The notes beneath the pieces were generated by a model. That model did not search any database and was not told the origin of the DNA. It saw only the letters and a list, made by a program, of their open reading frames with translations. A program made the translations under genes and the position numbers. A DNA stretch of 64,000 nt from Microbulbifer guangxiensis (GTDB taxonomy: Bacteria; Pseudomonadota; Gammaproteobacteria; Pseudomonadales; Cellvibrionaceae): assembly GCF_021729075.1 (NCBI RefSeq), contig NZ_JAJSAQ010000006.1:62001-126000 (forward strand), given 5' to 3'. Positions 20,531 through 28,777 of the stretch are shown here, piece by piece (the first letter of the stretch is position 1; each line of letters starts with the position of its first letter).

Positions 20531-20559
20531 TAGATAGGGGTGGGTGGATGTTTTTCAAG
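20531..20559 (-). promoter_or_regulatory. Sigma32 (heat-shock) promoter of ibpA
   Basis: On the minus strand, CTTGAAA (20553-20559) and CCCCTATCTA (20531-20540) are separated by 12 bp, or 13 bp if the -10 is read as CCCTAT. This is close to the consensus CTTGAAA - 13 to 15 bp - CCCCATNTA. Transcription would start near 20524. Confidence 0.75.
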
Positions 20560-20585
20560 AGCGGGAAAGGCAAAAAAGGAAAACT

Positions 20586-21173
20586 ATGGGGAGCAATCAC
20601 AGGGGAGAGGGCGTAGCTGACCCGCGCCTGTTTATCGGGGTCCGCCCCACGGCCGACACGCAGGTGTTTCTCGACGGTCTGGTCAATCACTGCCGGCAAC
20701 AGCTCGGCCAGTCTGCGGAGCGGGCCATCCGCTGGACCAGCCATGCCAACCGCCACCTCACCCTCGCATTCCTGGGGGAGACCCCGGCGGAACTGCTGCC
20801 GGCCCTGGAAGCCGGAATAGTGGATATTGCGGACAGGGCCCGTGCCTGTGAGGCGCGGGTAGTCTCACTACAGCCCTTTCCGCGTAACCGATCGCGCCTG
20901 CTCGCGGCAGAACTGTTGCCAAACCCGGAGCTGGACACCCTGCACCGACTTTGCCGGGAGCTGATGATTCAGCTGGGCCTCGAACCCGAGAGCGCCACCT
21001 ATCGCCCCCATTTCACCCTGGGCCGCAATCGCCGCGGCTTCTCCCGCCTGCCGCCACTGGAGCTGGACAGGATCGTGACGCTGGACAATATCGTGCTGTA
21101 CCAGAGCCGTATGACCCCCGGCGGCAGCCAGTACCACCCACTGCTGGAAGCCGAGTTACCGGGCGGGGCCTAG
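20586..21173 (+). CDS. thpR: RNA 2',3'-cyclic phosphodiesterase (2'-5' RNA ligase family)
   Basis: This 195-residue enzyme of the 2H phosphoesterase superfamily hydrolyses 2',3'-cyclic phosphates on RNA ends. The two catalytic HxTx motifs are H57-L-T-L and H141-F-T-L, about 84 residues apart as in the family. The ATG at 20586 has AAGGA 7 nt upstream; an upstream in-frame start would overlap the ibpA promoter. It is divergent from ibpA, with only about 25 bp between its start and the sigma32 -35 box. It ends before a very long bidirectional terminator. Confidence 0.92.
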   Translation: MGSNHRGEGVADPRLFIGVRPTADTQVFLDGLVNHCRQQLGQSAERAIRWTSHANRHLTLAFLGETPAELLPALEAGIVDIADRARACEARVVSLQPFPRNRSRLLAAELLPNPELDTLHRLCRELMIQLGLEPESATYRPHFTLGRNRRGFSRLPPLELDRIVTLDNIVLYQSRMTPGGSQYHPLLEAELPGGA

Positions 21174-21208
21174 CACGACGCCCGCGATAGCCGGCAGCAG
21201 TGCAGAGG

Positions 21209-21259
21209 CTGACAGGACGAAGAGGGCCCGCCAGTGGCGGGCCCTCTTCGTCCTGTCAG
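21209..21259. terminator. Long bidirectional hairpin between convergent genes
   Basis: Perfect inverted arms of 24 bp (21209-21232 and 21236-21259) enclose a 3-nt loop. The arms contain GAGGGCCCGCC and CTGACAGGACGA. It lies between thpR and the convergent coiled-coil gene. There is no T-run, but the stem is unusually long and perfect. Confidence 0.7.
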
Positions 21260-21275
21260 GCAGGCCTGTACGGGG

Positions 21276-22304
21276 TTACTGTTCCCCACTCTCCAGCGAC
21301 TCCAGCGCATACTCCGGGTACATGACCAGGCGCGGACGGGACAAGCGCCGGGCGTCGAAGATAAACACATAGGGAACGCCGGAATCGTCCGCAGGTATCG
21401 TGCGGCGGAACCGCCAGGTATTGACCTTGTAGGTCTGGCGACCGGCCTCTACCGGCGCCACCACGCGGTACTGGTTGTGACCGAGAAACTCGAAGGGCAC
21501 CGAGTCCCCGCGGGTCGGCTCGAGATCCAGATGGCGGAACGTATGCTTGCCCTCATCGCCATCGGCCAGTAGTTTTTCCAGGCGCTGACGCTCGCGGCGC
21601 ACGTAGTCGAGCAACTCTTCATCGACTTCCCGCAGTGGCTCTGCAGCCTCTGCCGGCGCAGATTCTTCCCCGGCCGGCGCACCGGGCACTCCGGAGGCAC
21701 TCGCATCCGCCACGGAGGGCGCAGGCACCTCTGGCTTACTGACCGGCGCCGCGGCTTTGGCGACAGCTGCCTCACGGCGCTCCTTTTCCGCCTTGGCCAG
21801 CAGGGCGGCGACCAGGTTTTCGATTTTTTCTTGCTGCTGGCTGATGCGACGCTCGCCGGCTGCAATCGCCGTGCGGATTTCCTCGATCTGGCCGTTCAGC
21901 TCATCGTAATTGGACTGGAGAAACTCGACCCGACGCGTACGGCTGTCCACCCCCCGCTCCGCCATGGCAAAGCCGTGTTCAGCCTTGCGCAGCTGGCGCT
22001 CAGTGTCGGAGCTGGAATTGAGCTGGTGGTCGCGCTTGGCCTGCTGAAGTTCACGGCGGCTGACCTCGTAGTTGCGGCGAGCTTTCTGGAGCGACTCCTT
22101 GGCGCGCCCCAGCTTGTAATCGTATGACACGAGTTCGTTCTCGATGTCCTCGATTTCAACCTGGCGGTTCTCCTGGGACTGTTCCATGCGAGCCAGCCGG
22201 TTTTTTTCCGCTGTCAGGGAGGCCTCGGTCTGACCGACCGCGGACTGCGCCCCAACTACCACAAGGCCCGCCATAATCAGCGAGCAGTACCGCGATACCG
22301 CCAT
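21276..22304 (-). CDS. Periplasmic coiled-coil protein of unknown function
   Basis: The 342-residue protein starts with a signal peptide (GLVVVGAQSAVGQ, likely cleaved near residue 25). A long heptad-rich coiled coil covers about 25-180 (for example RLARMEQSQENRQVEIEDIE). An Ala/Pro/Glu-rich linker spans about 180-230. A C-terminal globular region of about 110 residues includes RVVAPVEAGRQTYKVNTWRF. I do not recognise a named family. The layout resembles envelope scaffold proteins. It is a single gene, bounded by the long hairpin on one side and a 478-bp gap on the other. Confidence 0.75.
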   Translation of the reverse strand: MAVSRYCSLIMAGLVVVGAQSAVGQTEASLTAEKNRLARMEQSQENRQVEIEDIENELVSYDYKLGRAKESLQKARRNYEVSRRELQQAKRDHQLNSSSDTERQLRKAEHGFAMAERGVDSRTRRVEFLQSNYDELNGQIEEIRTAIAAGERRISQQQEKIENLVAALLAKAEKERREAAVAKAAAPVSKPEVPAPSVADASASGVPGAPAGEESAPAEAAEPLREVDEELLDYVRRERQRLEKLLADGDEGKHTFRHLDLEPTRGDSVPFEFLGHNQYRVVAPVEAGRQTYKVNTWRFRRTIPADDSGVPYVFIFDARRLSRPRLVMYPEYALESLESGEQ

Positions 22305-22782
22305 ATCTAAGAACCTGTTACCTGTTTTTATCGAATCAGATAGAACAGAAGTACCCCGTACACTTTTCAGCCAGAAAGGGTTACTTGTCCATTCCGTGCA
22401 ATTTTACGCAGTCACCCCACCCCGGGGCAATGACCCGAGTAAGCAGACCGGTTCACAGATTCGCTTGCGTCCTGACGGGCAGTTTGCCCCCGATCAAAGC
22501 CCGTGTTCAAGAGGGCGCAAAATTTGTGACATTTTTGCGATTTGAATGCTTGATTTTTTTTTGCGCGAAAGCATTATGGGTTACAGGGAAAGAGTTAACG
22601 AACTCAGTACAAGACCGGACCGGGCGTAAAACACCCATCGCTGCTCAGACAGCAAACACTCGTTGCGACCTCAGTGTTCCGGCCTTTACATGCAGTTGTC
22701 ACCTTCCCTATAGGGCGCCCTACCTTATACAGCAAACCGCACCAGCGGCCTGCAAGGTTTCTATTAACCGGAGGTAATGCCC
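22305..22782. other. Long intergenic region upstream of hpf
   Basis: This 478-bp gap separates divergent genes. It is AT-richer than its surroundings around 22510-22600. Two overlapping palindromes (CCCTATAGGG at 22706-22715 and AGGGCGCCCT at 22712-22721) and a GAGTT/AACTC inverted repeat at 22592-22605 are visible. A 130-codon frame crosses it but shows no recognisable protein. Promoters for both flanking genes must lie here; none is clear enough to call. Confidence 0.5.
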
Positions 22783-23136
22783 ATGAAATCTGCGCCTTAC
22801 GATAACATCGTGTTCCGCGACATCGACAAGTCCGCCGCCCTGGCAGACACCGTCTCCAAAAAACTCGACAAGCTGGAACGTTATTGTGGCGACATTATCA
22901 GTAGCCGGGTGGTACTCGAGGCCCCTCACCAACACAAGCATAAAGGCAAGCAGTTCAAGGCCTCTGTTGAACTGGCTCTGAGTGGCAATCCCCTGACCAT
23001 CAGCAACGAGGATGAGTCCATTCACCGCGCCGTCAACGCAGCCTTTGCCTCGGCCGAGCGCTGCCTCAAAGAGCGCGGCGACCGCCGCAAGGCGATGCGA
23101 TATCAGAGTGTGGCGATTCCCGAAACCGAAGAATAA
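22783..23136 (+). CDS. hpf: Ribosome hibernation-promoting factor / RaiA family protein
   Basis: This 117-residue protein belongs to the S30AE/HPF-RaiA family, which blocks the decoding centre of idle ribosomes in stationary phase. Family features include KKLDKLERYCGDI, a basic AVNAAFASAERCLKERGDRR region and a beta-rich core (FKASVELALSGNPLTI). The first beta strand is less canonical than in E. coli HPF. The second ATG, at 22783, is 8 nt from GGAGG and is preferred over the ATG at 22777. It stands alone rather than between rpoN and ptsN. HPF versus RaiA cannot be settled by eye. Confidence 0.85.
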   Translation: MKSAPYDNIVFRDIDKSAALADTVSKKLDKLERYCGDIISSRVVLEAPHQHKHKGKQFKASVELALSGNPLTISNEDESIHRAVNAAFASAERCLKERGDRRKAMRYQSVAIPETEE

Positions 23137-23143
23137 GGCCGAA

Positions 23144-23182
23144 GGCCGTCTCAGGGGGCCAACGCCCCCCGGGAAGACGGCC
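23144..23182 (+). terminator. Hairpin directly after hpf
   Basis: GGCCGTCT (23144-23151) pairs with AGACGGCC (23175-23182), with an inner GGGGGC/GCCCCC stem. It lies just past the hpf stop. There is no T-run; it may protect the mRNA 3' end ahead of the stronger terminator. Confidence 0.45.
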
Positions 23183-23210
23183 CTCTATCAACGAACAATT
23201 ACAGACATGC

Positions 23211-23239
23211 AAAAGGCGATGCTTGCGCATCGCCTTTTT
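23211..23239. terminator. Bidirectional Rho-independent terminator, hpf/gor
   Basis: Perfect 12-bp arms AAAAGGCGATGC and GCATCGCCTTTT flank a TTGC loop and are followed by T. It lies between the convergent hpf and gor genes and can serve both. Confidence 0.85.
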
Positions 23240-23264
23240 CGTTTGTCCTGCCCGGCCCTGGAGA

Positions 23265-24620
23265 CTAACTGGCGGGCGTGCGCATGGTGACGAATTCCTC
23301 GGCTGCCGTCGGGTGAATACCGATCGTCTGATCAAACGTCTCCTTGGTGGCACCGGCCTTGATCGCAATCGCGATGCCCTGAATGATCTCCCCGGCCTCC
23401 GGACCCACCATATGGGCACCAATGACTTTGTCAGTGCGGGAGTCCACCACCAGTTTCATCAGTGTGCGCTCATCACGGCCGCTGACGGTATTACGCATGG
23501 GGCGGAATTCAGACTTGAAGACGGTGACCGCGATACCCGAGTCCCGCGCCTCCTCCTCCGAAAGACCAACGGTACCGATATTTGGCTGGCAGAACACCGC
23601 CGTAGGGATGTTGTTGTAATCGATCTCTGCGGTTTCGCCGGTCTGCCAGTGTTTCACCAGGGCCATCGCCTCGGCCAGCGCAACCGGCGTCAGTTGTGGT
23701 TCACCGGTGACATCACCGAGTGCATAAATCGAGTGGACACTGGTGCGAAAATTGTCATCGACGGAGACGGTGCCGTCACGGTGCATGACGATGCCGAGCT
23801 GTTCCAGTCCCAGCCCCCGCGTATTGGCCACCCGGCCGGTGGCGTAGAGCACCGCGTCGACCGCCAGGGGCGAGCCCCCGGCGGAATGCACCAGCAGGGA
23901 ACCATCATCCTGTTTTTCGATCGCCTCCACCTGCTGGTTGAAGTGCAGGTGCACCCCCTTCTTGCCCATCTCGTCGCGGACAAAGGTGCGAATATCACGG
24001 TCAAACCCGCGCAGAAAAAGATCGCGTCGATAGGAGAGGTGTGTCTCCGCCCCGAGGCCGGCGAAAATGCCGGCAAATTCCACGGCGATATAGCCCCCGC
24101 CCACCACCAGCACTCTGCGGGGAAACTCGTCCATGGAGAAAACCTCGTTGGAGGTCAGGACATGGTCGCGGCCGGGAATATCTGGCACGAACGGCCAGCT
24201 ACCGGTGGCGACCAGGATTCGTTCGGTGGTGAAACGCTGCTCACCGATGACCACGGTGTGTCGATCCTCGATATGGGCGCGGCCGTCGATCACCGTAACG
24301 CCGGCATTGGCAAGCAGGTTGCGGTAAATGCCGTTCAGCCGGGTGATCTCAGTGGCGTTGTTGTCCCTCAGGGTGGGCCAGTCAAACTCCGGCCCGTCAT
24401 TTTGCCAGCCATAGGCCCTGGCATCGCCAAAAGCCTCACTGTAGCCACTGGCATAGACAAACAGCTTCTTCGGAACACAGCCGACGTTGACGCAGGTACC
24501 ACCCATGTAGCGGTCCTCTGCCACCGCCACCCGCATACCCGAAGCAGCGGCCATTCGCGATGCCCTGACACCACCGGAACCCGCTCCAATGACGAATAAA
24601 TCGAACTCAAAGTCGGCCAA
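23265..24620 (-). CDS. gor: Glutathione-disulfide reductase
   Basis: This 451-residue cytosolic FAD enzyme reduces glutathione disulfide with NADPH. The FAD-binding Rossmann motif is [16 protein letters not shown] (about 10-25), and the redox-active disulfide is [13 protein letters not shown] (about 40-52). The second Rossmann motif [15 protein letters not shown] is followed by [11 protein letters not shown], whose arginines favour NADPH. The C-terminal catalytic His lies in [10 protein letters not shown]. The start is TTG at 24618-24620, with AGGAG 8 nt upstream. It is convergent with hpf. Confidence 0.95.
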   Translation of the reverse strand: MADFEFDLFVIGAGSGGVRASRMAAASGMRVAVAEDRYMGGTCVNVGCVPKKLFVYASGYSEAFGDARAYGWQNDGPEFDWPTLRDNNATEITRLNGIYRNLLANAGVTVIDGRAHIEDRHTVVIGEQRFTTERILVATGSWPFVPDIPGRDHVLTSNEVFSMDEFPRRVLVVGGGYIAVEFAGIFAGLGAETHLSYRRDLFLRGFDRDIRTFVRDEMGKKGVHLHFNQQVEAIEKQDDGSLLVHSAGGSPLAVDAVLYATGRVANTRGLGLEQLGIVMHRDGTVSVDDNFRTSVHSIYALGDVTGEPQLTPVALAEAMALVKHWQTGETAEIDYNNIPTAVFCQPNIGTVGLSEEEARDSGIAVTVFKSEFRPMRNTVSGRDERTLMKLVVDSRTDKVIGAHMVGPEAGEIIQGIAIAIKAGATKETFDQTIGIHPTAAEEFVTMRTPAS

Positions 24621-24774
24621 AATTGACTCCTAAACCGTTGACTAAATCCCGACCGGGGCTGACAGATAGTGTAAAAAATTCCGTCAGGATGTCGAGAAAT
24701 CACTAAATATCGTAAAAAAATAGAATCTTTATCAGGGAATTGGCACGTATGAGACAATTGTCACAAAACGCAGA

Positions 24775-24803
24775 TTGACACTGATTTGGCGTTTCGATAT
24801 TCA
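24775..24803 (+). promoter_or_regulatory. Candidate promoter of the secreted protein at 24863
   Basis: A perfect TTGACA (24775-24780) is followed after 17 bp by TATTCA (24798-24803), 60 bp before the start codon. Confidence 0.45.
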
Positions 24804-24862
24804 TGTGAAGTCATTCACAAAAATTGCCTGCTAGCGACAACAACAAACATAGGCACACGAAA

Positions 24863-25366
24863 ATGAACGCCCTCTCCTTCTCATTGTCCCAGCGAGTCCT
24901 GTGTTTCCTCTGCCTGCTGTTTATCTGCAGCAGTAGTAATGCCAAAACCCACGCCTCTTACCTGACACCAGCCTACTGCGAGGGCCTTGTCGAGCAGTTT
25001 GTCGACTCCGGCATGCGCAGCCTCGGCACCTACGTCAATGAGCACTTCAACCCGGAGTATCGCGGTGGTATCCGCAACACCATCCACTTCCTGGACCAGC
25101 GCTCAGAGTGGCTCAGCGAGTGCAATGACTTCCTGCGCGACACCAACAGCAGCACGGTCTTTTACAGCGAGCAGCTCACCCAGGACATTTTTGCCGCAAT
25201 TGCATCACTCTCAAGGGAATTGCAGCACGTCCGCCAGGGGGTGGAGTACCCGGATGACACCGGTGCAAACAACCCTGCGCCCTTCATCAAGGAGCGCTAT
25301 ACCGAGCTTGCCAAGCTGGTGGATCAGCACCATACCCGCGTGTTGATGAAAAAGCAGTTCGAGTAA
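24863..25366 (+). CDS. Secreted protein of unknown function
   Basis: This 167-residue protein begins with a signal peptide (VLCFLCLLFICSSSNA) likely cleaved after residue 27. The mature part is mostly helical and hydrophilic, with two or three cysteines (YCEGL, ECND) that could form a periplasmic disulfide. No family was recognised. The start at 24863 is chosen because it places the signal peptide at the N-terminus; the ribosome-binding site is weak. It is convergent with the SRPBCC-like gene across a perfect hairpin. Confidence 0.75.
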   Translation: MNALSFSLSQRVLCFLCLLFICSSSNAKTHASYLTPAYCEGLVEQFVDSGMRSLGTYVNEHFNPEYRGGIRNTIHFLDQRSEWLSECNDFLRDTNSSTVFYSEQLTQDIFAAIASLSRELQHVRQGVEYPDDTGANNPAPFIKERYTELAKLVDQHHTRVLMKKQFE

Positions 25367-25375
25367 CCGCCACTT

Positions 25376-25403
25376 CACTGCGGCGGAGAAATCCGCCGCA
25401 GTG
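25376..25403. terminator. Bidirectional hairpin with GNRA-type loop
   Basis: Perfect 12-bp arms (CACTGCGGCGGA and its complement) enclose a GAAA tetraloop between convergent genes. No T-run follows on either side. Confidence 0.6.
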
Positions 25404-25412
25404 CCGAGCGGG

Positions 25413-25955
25413 TCAGTCCCGCTCAAGAAACGCTTTCAGGCTCTTCAGCTGTTCCCCCAGGACCTGCTCCACCGGCCCGGCCAGAGGTTCCAGATTGGCC
25501 CCGGGCGCTCCCCAGACCTGATAGTCCCATGTCAGGATACTGCCGCCCGATTCAGCCGGCGTAATCCGCCACTGCATCAACCCGTTGACCGGCAGGCTCT
25601 GCAAGGGTCCGAGCCCGCCGCGGAGGCGCACCTCACGATCCTGAAGCGCGAATACCACCCGCAGGTGTTCTACCGATGAGTCGTTCCAGCGCTCGCAAAA
25701 GCAGCCACCAGCGCGCAGCTCCATCGACAGGTTTGCGGTATCCCCCGAATAAGTATGATCCCGGCTCCACCACTCGGGCAGCCTGCCAAGCGCCCGGTAA
25801 ACTTCCGTGTTGTTGCGGGGAATACTCTCCTCGAACCGAATCGAGAAAGACGCCCCCGCGCTGTGCACAACCTCCGCCCGGGGACCGCCAAGAGGCAACA
25901 GCGCCAGAGCGGCCAGCGACATCAACCAGCCTGACTTTAGGAGTGGAATTCCCAT
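25413..25955 (-). CDS. Exported SRPBCC-like protein
   Basis: This 180-residue protein has an N-terminal signal peptide (SLAALALLPLGGPRA). The mature part shows a helix-grip pattern: FSIRFEESIPRNNTEVYRAL near the start, a central HTYSGDTANLSMELRAGG, and a long C-terminal helix ending LKSLKAFLERD. This suggests the SRPBCC (START/polyketide-cyclase) fold, which binds hydrophobic ligands; the assignment is tentative. The start has GGAGGAGA upstream. It follows ycjF by 48 bp on the same strand and may be cotranscribed. Confidence 0.7.
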   Translation of the reverse strand: MGIPLLKSGWLMSLAALALLPLGGPRAEVVHSAGASFSIRFEESIPRNNTEVYRALGRLPEWWSRDHTYSGDTANLSMELRAGGCFCERWNDSSVEHLRVVFALQDREVRLRGGLGPLQSLPVNGLMQWRITPAESGGSILTWDYQVWGAPGANLEPLAGPVEQVLGEQLKSLKAFLERD

Positions 25956-26003
25956 AGTGATCTCCTCCGGTGCAGGCCGCCGAATCCGGCATCGCTGCAG
26001 CGA

Positions 26004-27137
26004 TCAATCCTTGTCCTTATTGATGTCGACCCGCTCGCCCTGCCTCATCGCTGCGCGCAGGTCTGCGGCGCGATTCGGGTCCCGCCCCAGCAATCGCTCC
26101 TTGAGGCTGCGGGCGACACGCCTGGTGACGGTGCTGAGGCGAGGCCGCTGCTTTTCTGAAAAAGGCACGGGCCGGCAACTGTGCATGGTCGCAAGGCCGA
26201 TGCGGGACATGAACAGGCTGGCCCCCATACCCTGGCCCAACCGCGCGGATACGCTGCTCAGCATGCTGTCACCGACCAGCTCCGGCCACAGCTCGCTAAC
26301 GGCGTATTCGCTGGCACCGCTGTAGGCAACCAGTGCCAGTACTTTCTTGAACAACCGCCAGCGCACCACCACGGAGGGACGCACACCATAGATCTGTGCG
26401 ACATCGTCGATCATCCGCAGCGACTGCCGCAGGGCCACCAGGATATCCAGCGTTGCAAACGGACTGAGGCCGACCAGCGCGCCGGTGGTACTGGCCTGGC
26501 GCACCACGCGACGCAACGCCTCCTGATCCAGGGCCTCGAGGAAAGTGAGCTCTACGTGCTGAAGCAGCTCGCTGCCGTCATAGTAATCGGGGGCTTCGTC
26601 CAGGACACGGCTGAGCAGCGCTCCCTGGGGCTTCCCGTCAAAATGTTCCGTCAGCTCCTGCCGGAAAGGACCCACTTTCTCCATCGAACGGCAGTCCCGC
26701 AGCTCCTCGGCCAGCTCACGGGTATTTTCCAGTTTGCGCAGCGGCAGCCCGGCGCGGAAATATTCCCACACGCCACTGGCAATCGTGAGCGCCAGCGCAC
26801 CGATCACCGTCCCGGCGAGCACCCCCAGTATCCAGTGCCGTTCCATCGCCCAGGAAAACAGTTGGTGCAACTCCCAGGCCACCGCGCCGGCGGCCAGCCC
26901 CAGGGCGGCGAAAAATGCCGGCTTCCACCACCTTAACCGAAAGGTCGGCAAACGCAGCTCCGAAAAGGCAATCCGGTCTGGCAGGGACTCGCCGGTGGTG
27001 ATGGAACGGGGAAGGCTCCCGGGCTCCTCCGTCAGTGTCTCTACCCGGGTTGCTCCCCGGTCAGTGCGTTTCTCCCCGGGTTCATTCAGACTTTCAATCC
27101 TGGTCTGGCGGCGCCCTGTCCGATCATCACTGTCCAT
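26004..27137 (-). CDS. ycjF: YcjF/TIGR01620 family membrane protein (DUF697)
   Basis: This 377-residue inner-membrane protein has a hydrophilic N-terminal tail of about 75 residues and two membrane segments (FFAALGLAAGAVAWEL and ILGVLAGTVIGALALTIA). A DUF697 region follows, with TGALVGLSPFATLDILVALR and ARLGQGMGASLFMSRIGLATM. The start at 27137 overlaps the ycjX stop by one base (TGATG), implying translational coupling. YcjX and YcjF are consistently paired in proteobacteria and are stress-linked in E. coli, but their function is unknown. Confidence 0.9.
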   Translation of the reverse strand: MDSDDRTGRRQTRIESLNEPGEKRTDRGATRVETLTEEPGSLPRSITTGESLPDRIAFSELRLPTFRLRWWKPAFFAALGLAAGAVAWELHQLFSWAMERHWILGVLAGTVIGALALTIASGVWEYFRAGLPLRKLENTRELAEELRDCRSMEKVGPFRQELTEHFDGKPQGALLSRVLDEAPDYYDGSELLQHVELTFLEALDQEALRRVVRQASTTGALVGLSPFATLDILVALRQSLRMIDDVAQIYGVRPSVVVRWRLFKKVLALVAYSGASEYAVSELWPELVGDSMLSSVSARLGQGMGASLFMSRIGLATMHSCRPVPFSEKQRPRLSTVTRRVARSLKERLLGRDPNRAADLRAAMRQGERVDINKDKD

Positions 27138-28582
27138 CAGAGCTTGTCTCCCAGCAGCAGGTTGAGAAGGGCATCGACACGGATATGGGGAATACACTGG
27201 CCAGCCGCCATTCCCGCCGGTGGGCGCAGCTGTGGCGGTGCGGCACCATCGTAGTGCTGCCAGGCATCCCCCTCACCGGGCAGCTGGGCGAAAATCTCCG
27301 CGTTTTCGAATCCGAGGTAGCGGCCGTCCAGATCGTGCCCCACCAGCATTCGTCGGCCATCGCGGACGGTTTCGTTCGAGCATCGCACAGCAGAAATCGC
27401 CTCGCAGAAAAGGGGCAGGCCCTGATGCCGGGCACCGCTAAAGGCCTGCTGCATCTGGCTGCCGAGTAACTGCCGCAGGGCATCGTGATCGGCGGCCAGT
27501 ACCTGGTCCACCTTGGTGGCGGCAAAGATGAGACGATCGATCCGCGGACGCCACAATTTGCGCAGCAGGTTGGAGCCGCCGTACTGGAAGGTGTCGGCAA
27601 TGTGACCAAATGCCAGCCGCATATCGTCCAGCGCCTGCTCTCCCGCGTAAAGGGTGCCGATCATGTCCACCAGCACCAGCTGGCGATCGAGGTAACGGAA
27701 GTGGCTCTCTACAAAGGGGGCGACCAGGTCTTCGACGTAGCGACGGTAAAGCCGTGACAGATACTGGTAATTGCTGTCCTCCGGCAACGCCTCCAGGGCC
27801 GCGTTGCTCTGCCCGCGCAAATCCAGCAGGGGCAGCAGGCTGTGATTTTCCCGGTCGAGCAGTGCCCTGCCCGGCTGCAGGTAGCTCAGCCTGCGCCTGG
27901 CACGGCAGTCGTGGAGAAAGCTGCGGTATTTGTCCCACAGCACGCTTAGCCTATCTGGTTCGGCAGTGGCCGAAGGCGACAGAGCCGCCAGCTCGGACAT
28001 CAGGTCCGGGGCCAGTCCGGCACGGGCGTCGCCATCGATGATGTGATGCTGGTGCCGACACCAGTCCGCATAGGTCATCCCCAGCAACGGCAGGTCCATG
28101 AGCCACTCACCGGGGTAATCCCGCAATTCCACCACCACGGTGCGACGACCACTCCGGCCAAAGCGACGGGTGCGCAGGTGGATATGAAGCTCCATGGCGG
28201 AGAGTTCGCGCGTGCTCTCTGGCCAGCGGGGAGGCTGGCCGAGCAGTGCCTGCAGGCACTGCTGATAATCGAACATGGGCAGTTCGGTATCCAGCGCGGG
28301 CTTCAACTCTGCTCCGAGCAGGTCGCCATTCAGCGCCGGCCCAAACCCCGGCAACTGGGCTTTCTGGGGATGGCTCAGCTGGTAGATGAGACTGGTCAGC
28401 AGAGTGGACTTTCCGGCGCCACTCAGGCCGGTGATGCCGATGCAGATACGGCGATCCAGGAGTCGCTCAGCAGCCCAGTGGGACTTGTCCCTGGCACCGC
28501 GACGCAACCGTCGCCACTGCTCCCTGAATTTCCCTCTCTTACTAGAGCCGCTGTTGCCGGCTCCCGGCTCATCCTCTGCCAT
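27137..28582 (-). CDS. ycjX: YcjX family P-loop NTPase
   Basis: This 481-residue protein has a Walker A motif, GITGLSGAGKSTLLTSL (about 49-65), and a DUF463/YcjX core: VVVELRDYPGEWLMDLPLL, a DMIGTLYAGEQALDDM segment with the Walker B-like aspartate, and FAATKVDQV, which resembles a G4 NKxD. It probably acts as a dynamin- or Era-like GTPase at the inner membrane with YcjF. The start at 28582 has a weak ribosome-binding site. It is the first gene of the ycjX-ycjF-SRPBCC set. Confidence 0.92.
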   Translation of the reverse strand: MAEDEPGAGNSGSSKRGKFREQWRRLRRGARDKSHWAAERLLDRRICIGITGLSGAGKSTLLTSLIYQLSHPQKAQLPGFGPALNGDLLGAELKPALDTELPMFDYQQCLQALLGQPPRWPESTRELSAMELHIHLRTRRFGRSGRRTVVVELRDYPGEWLMDLPLLGMTYADWCRHQHHIIDGDARAGLAPDLMSELAALSPSATAEPDRLSVLWDKYRSFLHDCRARRRLSYLQPGRALLDRENHSLLPLLDLRGQSNAALEALPEDSNYQYLSRLYRRYVEDLVAPFVESHFRYLDRQLVLVDMIGTLYAGEQALDDMRLAFGHIADTFQYGGSNLLRKLWRPRIDRLIFAATKVDQVLAADHDALRQLLGSQMQQAFSGARHQGLPLFCEAISAVRCSNETVRDGRRMLVGHDLDGRYLGFENAEIFAQLPGEGDAWQHYDGAAPPQLRPPAGMAAGQCIPHIRVDALLNLLLGDKL

Positions 28583-28720
28583 AGACCATTCCGATTGGAT
28601 CCGGTGGTGCCCATCACCACCTGCAGGAAGTCAGGATAACAGGTCGGACGGGGAATCAGCATCCCGCCAGGCTGGCCCGTCCTGTAGATTTCTGGTGCAA
28701 GTGCGCGCCGCAAACGCAGC

Positions 28721-28742
28721 GCGGCGGCCCAGGGGCCGCCGC
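28721..28742 (-). terminator. GC-rich hairpin after the GIN-domain gene
   Basis: Arms GCGGCGGCC and GGCCGCCGC (9 bp) with a CAGG loop lie 36 bp past the stop of the GIN-domain gene. No T-run. Confidence 0.45.
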
Positions 28743-28777
28743 GGTTGAGTGGTATGCGTTGTTGCCTGGGGAGACAA

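Noticed and set aside
22385..22777. 130-codon plus-strand frame before hpf
   Set aside because: Low-complexity, cysteine-rich translation with no ribosome-binding site; it lies in the leader region of hpf.
28603..28621. GGTGGTG/CACCACC hairpin before ycjX
   Set aside because: A 7-bp stem with a 5-nt loop in a GC-rich leader is easily expected by chance, and it does not sit at a gene end or on a promoter I can identify.
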